Below are positions 45,564 to 56,995 of a stretch of 64,000 nt of DNA, piece by piece. The position numbers were made by a program, and so were the translations under genes. The DNA is from Legionella santicrucis (GTDB lineage: Bacteria > Pseudomonadota > Gammaproteobacteria > Legionellales > Legionellaceae): NCBI RefSeq assembly GCF_001468135.1, contig NZ_LNYU01000091.1, positions 427,014-491,013 on the forward strand, in the 5' to 3' direction. How positions within the stretch are numbered: position 1 is the first letter of the stretch; the number at the start of each line of letters is the position of its first letter. Under the pieces are notes generated by a model, which did not search any database, was not told the origin of the DNA, and saw only the letters and a list, made by a program, of their open reading frames with translations.

Positions 45564-47462
45564 ATGAACATCAGCGCACCATCTGAAGAAAATTTATATA
45601 ACATTAAAAACTGGGGAGAAGGATACTTCAGCATTAACGCCAAAGGGAACATGGAAATAAGCAAAGCGCCCGGTAAACCTGGTGTCGAATTGCAAGCCAT
45701 TGTCAATGCTGCAAGCAGAGCAGGGTTACATTTACCCTTACTCATTCGTAGCCCAGATATTTTACATGATCGTGTACATCGTATCTATGAAGCGTTTGCC
45801 CAAGCCAAAGAAGAAAATGGATATACAGGGAATTATAAGCTTGTTTATCCCATTAAAGTAAACCAAGAACAAAGTGTTGTTAGAGAACTATTAAAATCAC
45901 CAAGCCACACTATAGGCCTGGAAGCTGGCTCAAAACCCGAGCTTATGGCAGTTATTGGTATGCTCAGTAATCATCAAGAGAGCACCATAGTCTGTAACGG
46001 CTATAAGGACAGCTACTACATCCGCACAGCATTAATTGCGCAACAAATGGGGCATAAAGTTTTTATCGTCATCGAAAAGATCTCTGAGCTCGCTATTATT
46101 TTAAAAGAATCTGCCCGTCTAAAAATTAAACCAACTCTTGGTGTTCGTATTCGCTTAATCAGTAAAAGCGCAGGAAAATGGGAGCATACAGGAGGAGTCA
46201 AATCCAAGTTTGGCCTCAATGCAAAGCAAGTTCTTGAGTTGATCACTCAATTAAAAGCTCATGATATGCTTGACTGCCTGCAACTCATGCATTGCCATCT
46301 GGGCTCACAAATTGCCAATATTCATGATATTCGCCATTGCATGCAAGAAGTTTCCCGCTACTATGTTGAATTACGCCAATTAAATGCACCGATAGACACT
46401 ATTGATGTGGGTGGTGGGTTAAGCGTGGATTATGAAGGAACGCATTCTAATCATGGCTGCTCTATGAACTACAGTTTACGTGAATATGCCACCCACATTC
46501 TTTTAGCAATGCAGTATTTATGTCAGGAATACAATGTTCCCGAGCCTAATATTATTTCCGAGTCAGGTCGAGCACTAACAGCACATCATGCTATTTTAAT
46601 TGCCGATATTAGTGATATAGAAATGATCCACAAGCAGCCCACACTTCCAGAGATTACGAGTGAGGACTCGCATGTGATTCGTGACATTTATGATACTTAT
46701 CAATCAATTACTAACAGTGCCCCAATAGAAATTTATAATTATGCAGAACACTCGCTCAATGAAGCACACTCTTTATTTAAGCATGGAGTAATTAGCTTAC
46801 AAGAGAAAGCCAAAGTTGAGGCATTCTATACCAATATTTGTATGGAGCTTAAAGAACGGCTAAATCCAGATATTCCGACTGAAGAGACCTTATTAGCAAA
46901 AATCAATGAAGATATGGCAGTCAAAGTTTTTTGTAATATTTCCTTTTTTCAATCTATTCCGGATGCTTGGGCTATAGGCCAAATTTTTCCCATAGCACCT
47001 ATTTCGCAGTTAACAAATACCCCATCTATGCACAGTATCTTACAAGATTTAACTTGTGATTCGGATGGAACAATTAAAGAGTATCTAGGAAGTTCTTGTG
47101 TGAATTCCACTTTAATGCTTCCTCTTTATGACAATAACAATCCTTATTCCCTAGGTTTCTTTCTTGTAGGTGCTTATCAAGAGATATTAGGTAATCTTCA
47201 TAATTTATTTGGTGATACCAATTCTTTAGATGTCAAACTTTTTGACGATGGCCAATTTGAATTGAATGATTTAGTCAGTGGGGACACTGTAACTAACGTA
47301 CTTAACCTTGCTCATTTTGATACTAAAAAATTGGCTCAATCCTATGAGAAACAACTCATTCAGGCAGAATTACCTGAAGAGAAAACGTTGCTCTATTTAA
47401 ATGAATTGAGAAGTATTTTTTCTCAATTAACTTATTTAGACGCAAACATTCGGAGAAAATAA
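45564..47462 (+). CDS. speA: Biosynthetic arginine decarboxylase
   Basis: A 632-residue PLP-dependent decarboxylase that makes agmatine from arginine. The Schiff-base lysine is in [17 protein letters not shown], the substrate/PLP region in [27 protein letters not shown] is present, and the C-terminal active-site Cys region reads [18 protein letters not shown]. It is the fold-III SpeA type rather than the AdiA or pyruvoyl type. It starts 21 bp after aguB and ends one base before aguA. Confidence 0.95.
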   Translation: MNISAPSEENLYNIKNWGEGYFSINAKGNMEISKAPGKPGVELQAIVNAASRAGLHLPLLIRSPDILHDRVHRIYEAFAQAKEENGYTGNYKLVYPIKVNQEQSVVRELLKSPSHTIGLEAGSKPELMAVIGMLSNHQESTIVCNGYKDSYYIRTALIAQQMGHKVFIVIEKISELAIILKESARLKIKPTLGVRIRLISKSAGKWEHTGGVKSKFGLNAKQVLELITQLKAHDMLDCLQLMHCHLGSQIANIHDIRHCMQEVSRYYVELRQLNAPIDTIDVGGGLSVDYEGTHSNHGCSMNYSLREYATHILLAMQYLCQEYNVPEPNIISESGRALTAHHAILIADISDIEMIHKQPTLPEITSEDSHVIRDIYDTYQSITNSAPIEIYNYAEHSLNEAHSLFKHGVISLQEKAKVEAFYTNICMELKERLNPDIPTEETLLAKINEDMAVKVFCNISFFQSIPDAWAIGQIFPIAPISQLTNTPSMHSILQDLTCDSDGTIKEYLGSSCVNSTLMLPLYDNNNPYSLGFFLVGAYQEILGNLHNLFGDTNSLDVKLFDDGQFELNDLVSGDTVTNVLNLAHFDTKKLAQSYEKQLIQAELPEEKTLLYLNELRSIFSQLTYLDANIRRK

Positions 47463-47463
47463 A

Positions 47464-48489
47464 ATGACCCCAAAGCAAAGTGGATTTTTTATGCCCGCTG
47501 AATGGTATCCACATGAACGATGCTGGATGGCATGGCCTTGTCATTTAGAAACATGGTCTAAGGTCGGTTTACAAAGAGCCCAAATAGCTTATGCACGTGT
47601 TGCCCAAGCCATAGCACAATATGAGCCTGTTACTCTACTTGTTAATCCTGGAGATGAAGAGTCAGCCAAAAATTTATGTGGAAACAACAATATTACATTA
47701 TTGTCTCTTCCTATCAATGATTCTTGGACTCGAGACACTGGACCTACCTTTTTGTTGGATCAAGCACAGCACTTAGCAGGAGTAGACTGGATTCATAATG
47801 CCTGGGGAGGAAACTATCAAGATTGTACGCTCGACAATCAAATTGCTTCTGTAGTTATAAAGCAAACGCATGCTTTGTCTTTTCGCGCACCTTTGGTTAT
47901 GGAAGGTGGATCTTTTCATGTCGATGGAGAAGGAACTATTCTGACTTCTCGTGAATGTTTACTTAATGAAAATCGTAATCCACAATTGAGCCAACAACAA
48001 ATTGAAAATTATCTGTATGATTTTCTAGGAGGACAAAAAATCATATGGCTCAATAAAGGATTATTAGGAGATGAAACAGATGGCCATATTGATGAAATCG
48101 CCTGCTTCATCGCCCCAGGAAAGGTGTTATGTCTTATTACACATGACAAAGAAGATCCCAATTATGAAAATCTGCATGAGAACTTAGAAATTCTTAAATC
48201 TACAACAGATGCAAAAGGACGTAAGCTTGAGGTCTATACTGTAGAGCAGCCACCAGCTACATATCTTAACGGTGAGCGACTCACTCTATCCTATATTAAT
48301 TTTTATTTAGCAAATAAGGGAATAGTCATGCCCGAATTTGGGTATGAAAAACAGGATAAAGCAGCATACCAGTTATTCACTCAGCTATTTCCTAATTATG
48401 AGATTACTCAAATAAACGCGTTGGATGTATTTGCTGGAGGAGGGGGAATTCATTGTATAACCCAACAACAACCTAAGACAATACCTTAA
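47464..48489 (+). CDS. aguA: Agmatine deiminase
   Basis: A 341-residue enzyme of the guanidine-modifying superfamily that turns agmatine into N-carbamoylputrescine plus ammonia. The nucleophile Cys is in [16 protein letters not shown], the His in [14 protein letters not shown], and the N-terminal [16 protein letters not shown] is conserved. With speA and aguB it completes the pathway. It is the last gene of the operon and is followed within 7 bp by the box that controls the next transcript. Confidence 0.94.
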   Translation: MTPKQSGFFMPAEWYPHERCWMAWPCHLETWSKVGLQRAQIAYARVAQAIAQYEPVTLLVNPGDEESAKNLCGNNNITLLSLPINDSWTRDTGPTFLLDQAQHLAGVDWIHNAWGGNYQDCTLDNQIASVVIKQTHALSFRAPLVMEGGSFHVDGEGTILTSRECLLNENRNPQLSQQQIENYLYDFLGGQKIIWLNKGLLGDETDGHIDEIACFIAPGKVLCLITHDKEDPNYENLHENLEILKSTTDAKGRKLEVYTVEQPPATYLNGERLTLSYINFYLANKGIVMPEFGYEKQDKAAYQLFTQLFPNYEITQINALDVFAGGGGIHCITQQQPKTIP

Positions 48490-48495
48490 ACTCTT

Positions 48496-48509
48496 TGAGA
48501 TATTTCTTA
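48496..48509 (+). promoter_or_regulatory. LetA-type binding box
   Basis: TGAGATATTTCTTA matches the Legionella LetA consensus TNAGAAATTTCTNA at all but one position and is centred about 65 bp before the predicted RNA start. LetA is the response regulator that switches on RsmY and RsmZ in stationary phase. Confidence 0.75.
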
Positions 48510-48532
48510 CATTCTGTTGCTCTATTCACGCA

Positions 48533-48560
48533 ATGACAACAGCCATGAAAAGACTATACT
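48533..48560 (+). promoter_or_regulatory. Predicted promoter of the RsmY/Z-like RNA
   Basis: ATGACA (48533-48538) and TATACT (48555-48560) are spaced 16 bp, placing the start near 48567, 58 bp past the LetA box. Confidence 0.6.
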
Positions 48561-48566
48561 GTATCT

Positions 48567-48716
48567 CATAGGGATGACACGGACTTGTCTGACAGGATGT
48601 CAAACTAGGGACCAGCACATCGGATGTGCTTCGCTGCAAGGATGCAGCACCGCTTAATATATCTTATTCTCCGTAACAAAGCACTACGCCCTTCACTTAG
48701 ACTAGGTGAAGGGCTA
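48567..48716 (+). ncRNA. RsmY/RsmZ-type CsrA-sequestering small RNA
   Basis: About 150 nt of non-coding sequence with six GGA motifs in 71 nt (48572, 48581, 48595, 48609, 48622, 48640). Several sit in hairpin loops: TGACAGGATGTCA, ACATCGGATGT and TGCAAGGATGCA each have a palindromic stem with GGA in the loop, the high-affinity CsrA/RsmA site. A strong hairpin GCCCTTCACTTAG/TAGGTGAAGGGC ends it (48688-48714), though without a clear T-run. The LetA box upstream is the expected control. Which of RsmY or RsmZ it is, or a third family member, cannot be told. Confidence 0.8.
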
Positions 48717-48786
48717 TCAATTAGGTCTTGTCTAATTATCATAAGTTTGACATCAAAAATAAGATACCTTTTTATATAGGCTCACA

Positions 48787-49182
48787 TTAGGTGCTAGAAC
48801 CAGGAACCATACCATTAGGACCAGCAGTTATACCACCACTTGAACCAAACATTGTTGTGCCAGTGACGCCTAACACCGAAGGCAGGAACAATAAAGCAGC
48901 AGCGATAAAAACTAACGCAATTGGTGTTCCTATAGCAACTTGGGTAGGATTATCTTTATGCTGCTTAAATTTCATAATTGCACCAATAGAAAACGCCAAA
49001 CCAGCCAAATAAGAACCAGCGGTTATTAGTTTGGTTAAATTTGTAAATGACGATGTAATTTGTGATGCCATACCTCCTACACTCATATCGCCTGCAGCCG
49101 CACTTTGACTGACCAAAGCCAATACGCCTAAACATGCAATACTGGCAAACCAATTTTTATAACTTAATTTATTACGCTTCAC
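48787..49182 (-). CDS. IcmD/DotP-like protein, orphan paralogue
   Basis: A 131-residue inner membrane protein with a signal-like N-terminus (KRNKLSYKNWFASIACLGVL, ending SAAAG) and two further hydrophobic segments. The core LTKLITAGSYLAGLAF, IGAIMKFKQHKDNPTQ and IGTPIALVFIAAALLF match my memory of IcmD (DotP) of the Dot/Icm type IVB secretion system, and the size is about right. icmD normally lies in the icm cluster between icmC and icmJ; none of those genes is here, so this is a separate copy. Its role, if any, in secretion is unknown. It ends just after the RsmY/Z-like RNA. Confidence 0.75.
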   Translation of the reverse strand: MKRNKLSYKNWFASIACLGVLALVSQSAAAGDMSVGGMASQITSSFTNLTKLITAGSYLAGLAFSIGAIMKFKQHKDNPTQVAIGTPIALVFIAAALLFLPSVLGVTGTTMFGSSGGITAGPNGMVPGSST

Positions 49183-49341
49183 TTTATTCTCCTTAAAGCT
49201 CCATCAGTTCTGTTATCAAGTAATTCAAATTTTCATTACTTACTTCAATCATAACGCTCAAATATTAAACTATTATTATATTTTTATTCCATTTGCGCAT
49301 GTGAAATTCTGTAGCGTAATAGCTTATTCACTATCTTGACC

Positions 49342-50658
49342 TCAAGCTAAAATAATAGCTCTTATTGTACCTGCAAACGCAGAAGGCAAATTCACGTTTT
49401 GTCCTGGAGTGGGAATATAGGAAAGAGCTGGTTCTAAATAAATATTGGTGATTATTTTTGCCTGATAGTAAACTTGGTACATCAGTTCGGTAGATCGATT
49501 CGTACTGCGTTGATTCAACCATGCTAAAGAAAAACCAAATCCCATGGAATCAGCTTCTCTATTGGCAATCAAACCAAATGCAGTTAACCCTGCGCCAATA
49601 GATTTGTTCATAGATAATGCACTGGAATTATTAATACTCAATTGGTAAAACGCTGAAATCCCACTAATATCGTATCCAGGATGACGGTACCATAAACGCT
49701 GTGATCCGAATAAATAAGCACCTGTCGCCCCTGTTTCAGTAAGATTATGCTGACGAATAAGACCAGTTTGATGCCATATGCCAATTCCAGAAGTTCCGGG
49801 CAAATGTTTCCTTCCTAGAACCCAGGCTCCGCCTGTTTCAGCAACTTGGAAGTAATTTCCATTAAACGTTGGCCCAGACAAACCGGTTTGTTTGCCACTG
49901 GCTAAATTACCATCATAAATACCATAAGCAAGATACCATTGCTTCATTGGGGTAAAATTCAAGGTTATTCCATACGCAGAATTCGTATATCCCGGCATAA
50001 CCCCATCTACCGCAGGATTGATAAAAATAGGGGTATAAATCAAACTGGTTACGGCAGGGATGTTAGGCTCACCAGCACTCAGAGGAACAGGCTTGATTAC
50101 ATTATTAAAATCAAGTGTAGTAATTGTTTTTCCAAGACGCACAAATAGTTTATCGTCAAACAAGGCTTGGCGATACCAAAGCGCGTAAAGTTCCGAACGA
50201 TCGAAGGGGGAAACATCAGGCAAAGAATTATACCCTTGAAAAAGGCCAGCTTGTGCATTGGTATTTTGCGCATTTTGTTGTAAAAACTGGGCGCTAAATA
50301 AGCCTCCTCTCCATCCATTAAATTGTTCCATATCAACAGTTAAATCGACTAATAGTACACTGTTTGAGGTAACACGTTCTGAATTAGGTATACCGCCAGA
50401 AAATAAATCATTAGTATCGCCAATCCAGGCTCCTTGGATCATAATTCCATGATTATTTTCAATACCAAGTTTTTTCTCAATATAGCGCTGAACTATCCCT
50501 GTTCCCGTAGGTACATTAATCGCTGCAGGGTTGGAGCTAATACTCGTAGTTCTTGGATTTTTTGTTGACGCAGCTTTTTTAGATCCAGCCTTAATTGTCT
50601 CTGCACACACACCATGAATTGTAACCAATAGAATAAAAAAAAAGATACATTTTATCAT
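49342..50658 (-). CDS. OprB-like outer membrane porin
   Basis: A 438-residue exported protein: signal peptide (about 1-19, ending GVCA), then a beta-barrel with repeated aromatic strands. The early segment IMIQGAWIGDTNDLFSGG and middle YALWYRQALFDDKLFVRLGK resemble the carbohydrate-selective porin OprB family, as does LSYIPTPGQNVNLPSAF near the end. I start at ATG 50658, where the signal peptide begins; the frame runs 37 codons further upstream. It is the last gene of a three-gene unit with an exported formamidase, so its substrate may be an amide or a product. Confidence 0.78.
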   Translation of the reverse strand: MIKCIFFFILLVTIHGVCAETIKAGSKKAASTKNPRTTSISSNPAAINVPTGTGIVQRYIEKKLGIENNHGIMIQGAWIGDTNDLFSGGIPNSERVTSNSVLLVDLTVDMEQFNGWRGGLFSAQFLQQNAQNTNAQAGLFQGYNSLPDVSPFDRSELYALWYRQALFDDKLFVRLGKTITTLDFNNVIKPVPLSAGEPNIPAVTSLIYTPIFINPAVDGVMPGYTNSAYGITLNFTPMKQWYLAYGIYDGNLASGKQTGLSGPTFNGNYFQVAETGGAWVLGRKHLPGTSGIGIWHQTGLIRQHNLTETGATGAYLFGSQRLWYRHPGYDISGISAFYQLSINNSSALSMNKSIGAGLTAFGLIANREADSMGFGFSLAWLNQRSTNRSTELMYQVYYQAKIITNIYLEPALSYIPTPGQNVNLPSAFAGTIRAIILA

Positions 50659-50773
50659 TTTCTTTGTGTTCCAAGACAATAACCGCGGCAAAAGCAACCA
50701 TTGTAAAATACGACAGAAAAAGCATGGAAATATCTTTTCTGTCGTACTTACGTTAACTAATAGCACCAACTAT

Positions 50774-51175
50774 TTAACATCCTGCTCCAGCCATGAGCAC
50801 CCTGTGTACCAGTTGATTCTGATTCACAACATAAGTTTTGTTGGGAACAATGTCTACCCAGTTCGTAAGAAAATCAGGTTCAGGGTTGTCATTTGACCAC
50901 ACTACTAATCTAAAGTATCGGGCATCATTAGGGGTGGTCAGCTGAATTTTTCCTTTTTGAGAAATCATCATTAAAGAGTTTGAATTTAATGTGGCGTGAT
51001 TAAGGATGTCCTTATTCGCTTTTTGTATCGCCTTAGCCGAAACAGCCCACTGCACTGCAATTTTCCCTAACTTATCTTTTTCTGGGTAATCCGTTTTATT
51101 CTCAAGTACAATGTTGCCACCAAAAACCCCAGAAGCCATGAAATATAAGCCTAAATAAACAAAGATCTTTTTCAT
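50774..51175 (-). CDS. Small exported protein of unknown function
   Basis: A 133-residue protein with a signal peptide (about 1-19, ending VFGG). The mature part contains beta-type segments (IVLENKTDYPEKD, LVVWSNDNPEPDFLTNWVDI) and a terminal Cys (MAGAGC). I do not recognise the family. The ATG at 51175 has AGGTGA five bases upstream; a GTG three codons earlier is less likely. It sits between an exported acetamidase-like enzyme (16 bp gap) and a porin, so it probably helps that system. Confidence 0.6.
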   Translation of the reverse strand: MKKIFVYLGLYFMASGVFGGNIVLENKTDYPEKDKLGKIAVQWAVSAKAIQKANKDILNHATLNSNSLMMISQKGKIQLTTPNDARYFRLVVWSNDNPEPDFLTNWVDIVPNKTYVVNQNQLVHRVLMAGAGC

Positions 51176-51191
51176 TATTGTCACCTAATGG

Positions 51192-52394
51192 TTATTGAAT
51201 AATTTTACCTTCTTGAGGCACGCAGGTTGCATTTTCATTGCTCTTGGGCGGCGTTAGAGGAAATTTACCTTCAGAAGAAAGTGTGGTTTTCTTATCAAGA
51301 TTTTTGAATGCTTCTTTAGGAATATGTACGGCTACGCTTTTAATCACATTAACTGCTTCAGGAATGTCGAAATTACCTACCATACTTAAAAATTGATAAC
51401 TTTCTTGTGGTGAGAACCCTTGAGTGCGGACTAAAAATTCAATGGCATTTTTAGAAGCAAGCTGCATGGCTTCAAACAGATCCTCATTCAATCCTATCAC
51501 AATCCACTCTTTTGAATTTTCGACAATTGGCCAGGTAAATAGGCTATTACCATTTCGTTTTGTTTTATCAAATACTCCTTCAGCTTTTAGATCTTTTCGT
51601 ACCACGAATTGCAAAGTGATTCCTTCATAAGAAGTTTCTAGTGCAGTGACATCAATTTCCCCATTACTTTGCATAGCATGCGAATCACCAGTCCAAACTA
51701 AAGCGCCCTTTTGAAAAACAGGCAAATAAAGAACAGAACCCACTTGTAAGCTCGGTTGATCTAAATTACCGCCAAAAGGACCTGGAGGAACAGAATTAAA
51801 TTGCCCAGGAACAGGTTGACCCATATGCGTTTCTAAATTTACAGGCCATGCATCTGGCCAATCCTTTGGAGGAGCTACTGCAATAATCCCTGGAAACGGC
51901 TTTAGATGCAAACATACACCTTTTGTGAATTCTGTGGTATTTTTTTCTTTATCATATTTAAAGTACATAATTTGTGGTTGGGTAAACTCTGATAAAATTC
52001 CTTGTGTAGGGCTTAAAAAGTTATACCCAAAATCATTCAATTTGATATCTAATACCCGGATCTCAAGCACATCCCCTGGCTCAGCCTCTTCAATATAAAC
52101 AGGACCTGTTAAACTATGCATACCACGTCTTTTTTGGATGTCATATTTTGTATAGAACTGTGCAACCTCAGCAGGCGTTGTCTTATTAAAAACCATTTCA
52201 TGCAAACAACTGTTCCAAGTTTCCAAAGATACAGAATCTCCAGAATGAACTTTGACTACAGGTTGTTTATCCAGCATAAAAAGACCCAAGGTCACAGTAT
52301 CTTTTGTTGCTGGAACTCTGTAATTTTCTGCCGATACAGCAGAAAAAAATATCATTGAGATTAATAAAATGAGAATTTTGGGTTTTTTTAGCAT
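51192..52394 (-). CDS. Exported acetamidase/formamidase family enzyme
   Basis: A 400-residue member of the FmdA/AmdA family, which hydrolyses formamide or acetamide to ammonia and acid. A clear signal peptide (about 1-22, ending VSAEN) predicts a periplasmic location, unusual because classical members are cytosolic. Family motifs: VKVHSGDSVSLETWN, GPVYIEEAEPGDVLEIRV, MGQPVPGQFNSVPPGPFGGN and LYLPVFQKGALVWTGDSHA. The active-site acidic and His residues are in the last. First gene of a unit with a small exported protein and an OprB-like porin. Confidence 0.85.
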   Translation of the reverse strand: MLKKPKILILLISMIFFSAVSAENYRVPATKDTVTLGLFMLDKQPVVKVHSGDSVSLETWNSCLHEMVFNKTTPAEVAQFYTKYDIQKRRGMHSLTGPVYIEEAEPGDVLEIRVLDIKLNDFGYNFLSPTQGILSEFTQPQIMYFKYDKEKNTTEFTKGVCLHLKPFPGIIAVAPPKDWPDAWPVNLETHMGQPVPGQFNSVPPGPFGGNLDQPSLQVGSVLYLPVFQKGALVWTGDSHAMQSNGEIDVTALETSYEGITLQFVVRKDLKAEGVFDKTKRNGNSLFTWPIVENSKEWIVIGLNEDLFEAMQLASKNAIEFLVRTQGFSPQESYQFLSMVGNFDIPEAVNVIKSVAVHIPKEAFKNLDKKTTLSSEGKFPLTPPKSNENATCVPQEGKIIQ

Positions 52395-52796
52395 TTCTAA
52401 TCCTTGAGAATGGCTAATGAAGAAAATTTAAATTAGATGGCATCAATATTTTTAATATAAATATTAAAAAAAATCAAATAGTTGTGTCTTAGCTTCGTCC
52501 GCACAAAGAAGTTACTTTATATTGAAATTTAAAAAGCAGTGTAATTTTTGAGATACTTCCTATCCAAGAGTGAGTTAATCAAGTGAAAAAGTTTATTTAG
52601 TGACCTATTGAATATTCATTCATAAATATTAGACTTACTATTTAATCCGTTTAATATAAGTTTTTCACGAAAAATACTTAATATGCCACATGTAAGTAAT
52701 GTGAGCGCAACATAAAAGGCATTGAAATGCCTTTTATATCGTTAAATTACTGAGGTAAAATAATGGACGTTTTAAACGTGGGTCGGACAACTCAGA
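52395..52796. other. Intergenic stretch before the formamidase operon
   Basis: 402 bp, very AT-rich. It holds the leader of the formamidase (AAGGA before the ATG), an AT-rich perfect inverted repeat TTTTTAATAT (52449-52458) with ATATTAAAAA (52461-52470), and the terminator listed next. No gene seen. Confidence 0.5.
52714..52735 (-). terminator. Terminator after the uridine kinase-like gene
   Basis: AAAAGGCAT (52714-52722) pairs with ATGCCTTTT (52727-52735) around a 4-nt loop, giving T-runs on both strands. It lies about 60 bp after the stop of the minus-strand kinase gene and can work in both directions. Confidence 0.7.
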
Positions 52797-53654
52797 TTAG
52801 AGAGTTAGCTGACTTTCTTTTATTTCCTGCTCATTAAATTCTCTCACAAAATTTCCTTTAAAATCATTAAACACACCACTGAAATGCCCTTCGAATTTAT
52901 GAGGATGGAATAAAGTCCCAGCCATTAAATGGCTTTTAGCAACCATTTCTTGTACGTTCGGCCTAGTCTTTTTCAATTGAGCTTTTCCTGATTCAATTTC
53001 TATACGTTTTCTATTTAATTCGGCAACAATTTCAGCGGCTTTAGTATCCAGCATTAATTGTTGCTCTTCACTTCCTTCTCGATGTTCATTGCACACATAA
53101 ACATCTGCCCCAACAGAACTGCTCGCTGTATATTTTAAGAATCCAGGTCCAACGTATTTTTTTTCTTGTTTTACACCCTCAAGTCGAACTCGGCCACGTT
53201 GCTCTATATCACGTTTAATGCGGCGCTCAATAACATCAAGATAGTTTTCAGTAGTAATATTTACTGTCACTACAGGCAAATCGGATAATCCATATTTTTT
53301 ATAAAAGTATTGAGCAAATATACCCTCCATGATAATTACATCGGATGGATGAACTGTTTCTTCCCCTACCCTGTGATTTGATTTGAAATCAAAAAGTGGT
53401 TTTGTTATTGATTTTCCCTTATTCAATTCAGCAATATGTTTTTGCAACAAATCCAAGTGAAGCATGTCTGGTGTATCAAAATTTGTGTTTTTTCTGAAAT
53501 ATTCGAGATCAACACCCTCAGGTATCTCATGATAATAATCATCCATATTCAATATTTGTGCACTTATGCCAGCATCTTGCAGCTTAGTGAGAAGACGGTG
53601 AGATAAACCTGTTTTTCCAGATCCAGATGCACCACCAATAATTACAAAAAACAT
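52797..53654 (-). CDS. Uridine kinase-like P-loop kinase
   Basis: A 285-residue protein related to uridine/phosphoribulokinase-family kinases. The Walker A is IIGGASGSGKTGLSHRL at the N-terminus, the base/sugar-binding region includes MDDYYHEIPEGVDLEYFR and NTNFDTPDMLHLDLL, and VIIMEGIFAQYF is the Walker B region, followed by RRIKRDIEQRGR. The C-terminal 80 residues exceed the usual Udk length (about 213) and contain a helix plus the ending HPHKFEGHFSGVFNDF. Substrate may be uridine or another nucleoside; no symbol is given. Confidence 0.8.
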   Translation of the reverse strand: MFFVIIGGASGSGKTGLSHRLLTKLQDAGISAQILNMDDYYHEIPEGVDLEYFRKNTNFDTPDMLHLDLLQKHIAELNKGKSITKPLFDFKSNHRVGEETVHPSDVIIMEGIFAQYFYKKYGLSDLPVVTVNITTENYLDVIERRIKRDIEQRGRVRLEGVKQEKKYVGPGFLKYTASSSVGADVYVCNEHREGSEEQQLMLDTKAAEIVAELNRKRIEIESGKAQLKKTRPNVQEMVAKSHLMAGTLFHPHKFEGHFSGVFNDFKGNFVREFNEQEIKESQLTL

Positions 53655-54304
53655 TTCTAGCCTCGTAAAAAGTTAACAAATAAAATAAGGGATGCGGATT
53701 ATATATTTTATGACCAGTTGTAGCAAATAAAAACAGAGGATTCTTTATAAGATCACATTAAACTATATTAGATCAAACTAATCTATAATTGAAACTTCAG
53801 ATTACGTTGAAAACCAAGTTTGTTTATCTTCAAAATTTATAACTATTTTGTGAATTTTAACTTAATAAGAATGGTACACAGTAATGAACTCTTGAGCGAT
53901 AGAAATCACACTCAAGAGTTTTTACTTTTGTGGAGAAAAGTATTTGAACCCATTAAAAACTAATCCTCTTATACTTTAGAGCATTAGACTTTGCAAGAGT
54001 AACTAGAGCAGTCTTCTACAACGTTCCACGCTAGTTCATCTTAAAAAACCGAAACAAACTATCATTACCTCTAAAAAGAATTATATCCTGGCATAGGTGA
54101 TATCATTTGTCCAGAAATGTTTTTAATGTTTTATTAGAAACTTCTACCTACTACACTTCATGCGTGGTATCGAGAACCTCTAAGCAAATGATTATCCATT
54201 AAAAATACACCCATTCATTTAAAATTAATTCATTAATTACAAAAGATAACTCACTTTAAGAATACTTTACGTGATTGTTTAAATATCGATCACGCAAATA
54301 ATAA
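53655..54304. other. Long intergenic region before gyrB
   Basis: 650 bp between the uridine kinase-like gene and the 3' end of gyrB. It contains a plus-strand terminator with no gene before it (53887-53924), and a TATAAT at 53784 without a minus-35. The rest, to 54304, is AT-rich and has no feature I can support. Confidence 0.5.
53887..53924 (+). terminator. Orphan rho-independent terminator, plus strand
   Basis: AACTCTTGAG (53887-53896) pairs perfectly with CTCAAGAGTT (53911-53920), loop 14 nt, and is followed by TTTACTTTT. No plus-strand gene precedes it for several kb, so it may end an unannotated small RNA that starts within 53655-53886. Confidence 0.7.
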
Positions 54305-56734
<2,430 letters not shown>

Positions 56735-56892
56735 TTAACCCTGTTATGATTTCTCAAATACCTTATCATAGCATAGTTTGTATTGTGTTTATATGTGATT
56801 TAGGAACTTTGACAATGGTAACTTATCTGTTTTTTTAAGATTAATTAAATTCTCTTTTATTATTCCTAAAGCGAAAATTTTATATACCTTTT

Positions 56893-56908
56893 TGTTTCAC
56901 GTGAAACA
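56893..56908. promoter_or_regulatory. parS centromere-like site
   Basis: TGTTTCACGTGAAACA is a perfect 16-bp match to the bacterial parS consensus bound by ParB. It lies between recF and gyrB, 3.7 kb from the dnaA start. Confidence 0.92.
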
Positions 56909-56995
56909 TTATTTCGTTGAGCATCAGTCGATATAGAAATTAAGTGTCTCATAAACATACCGAATGTAGCGAGAGAAATCCTGAAATGGGACGTA

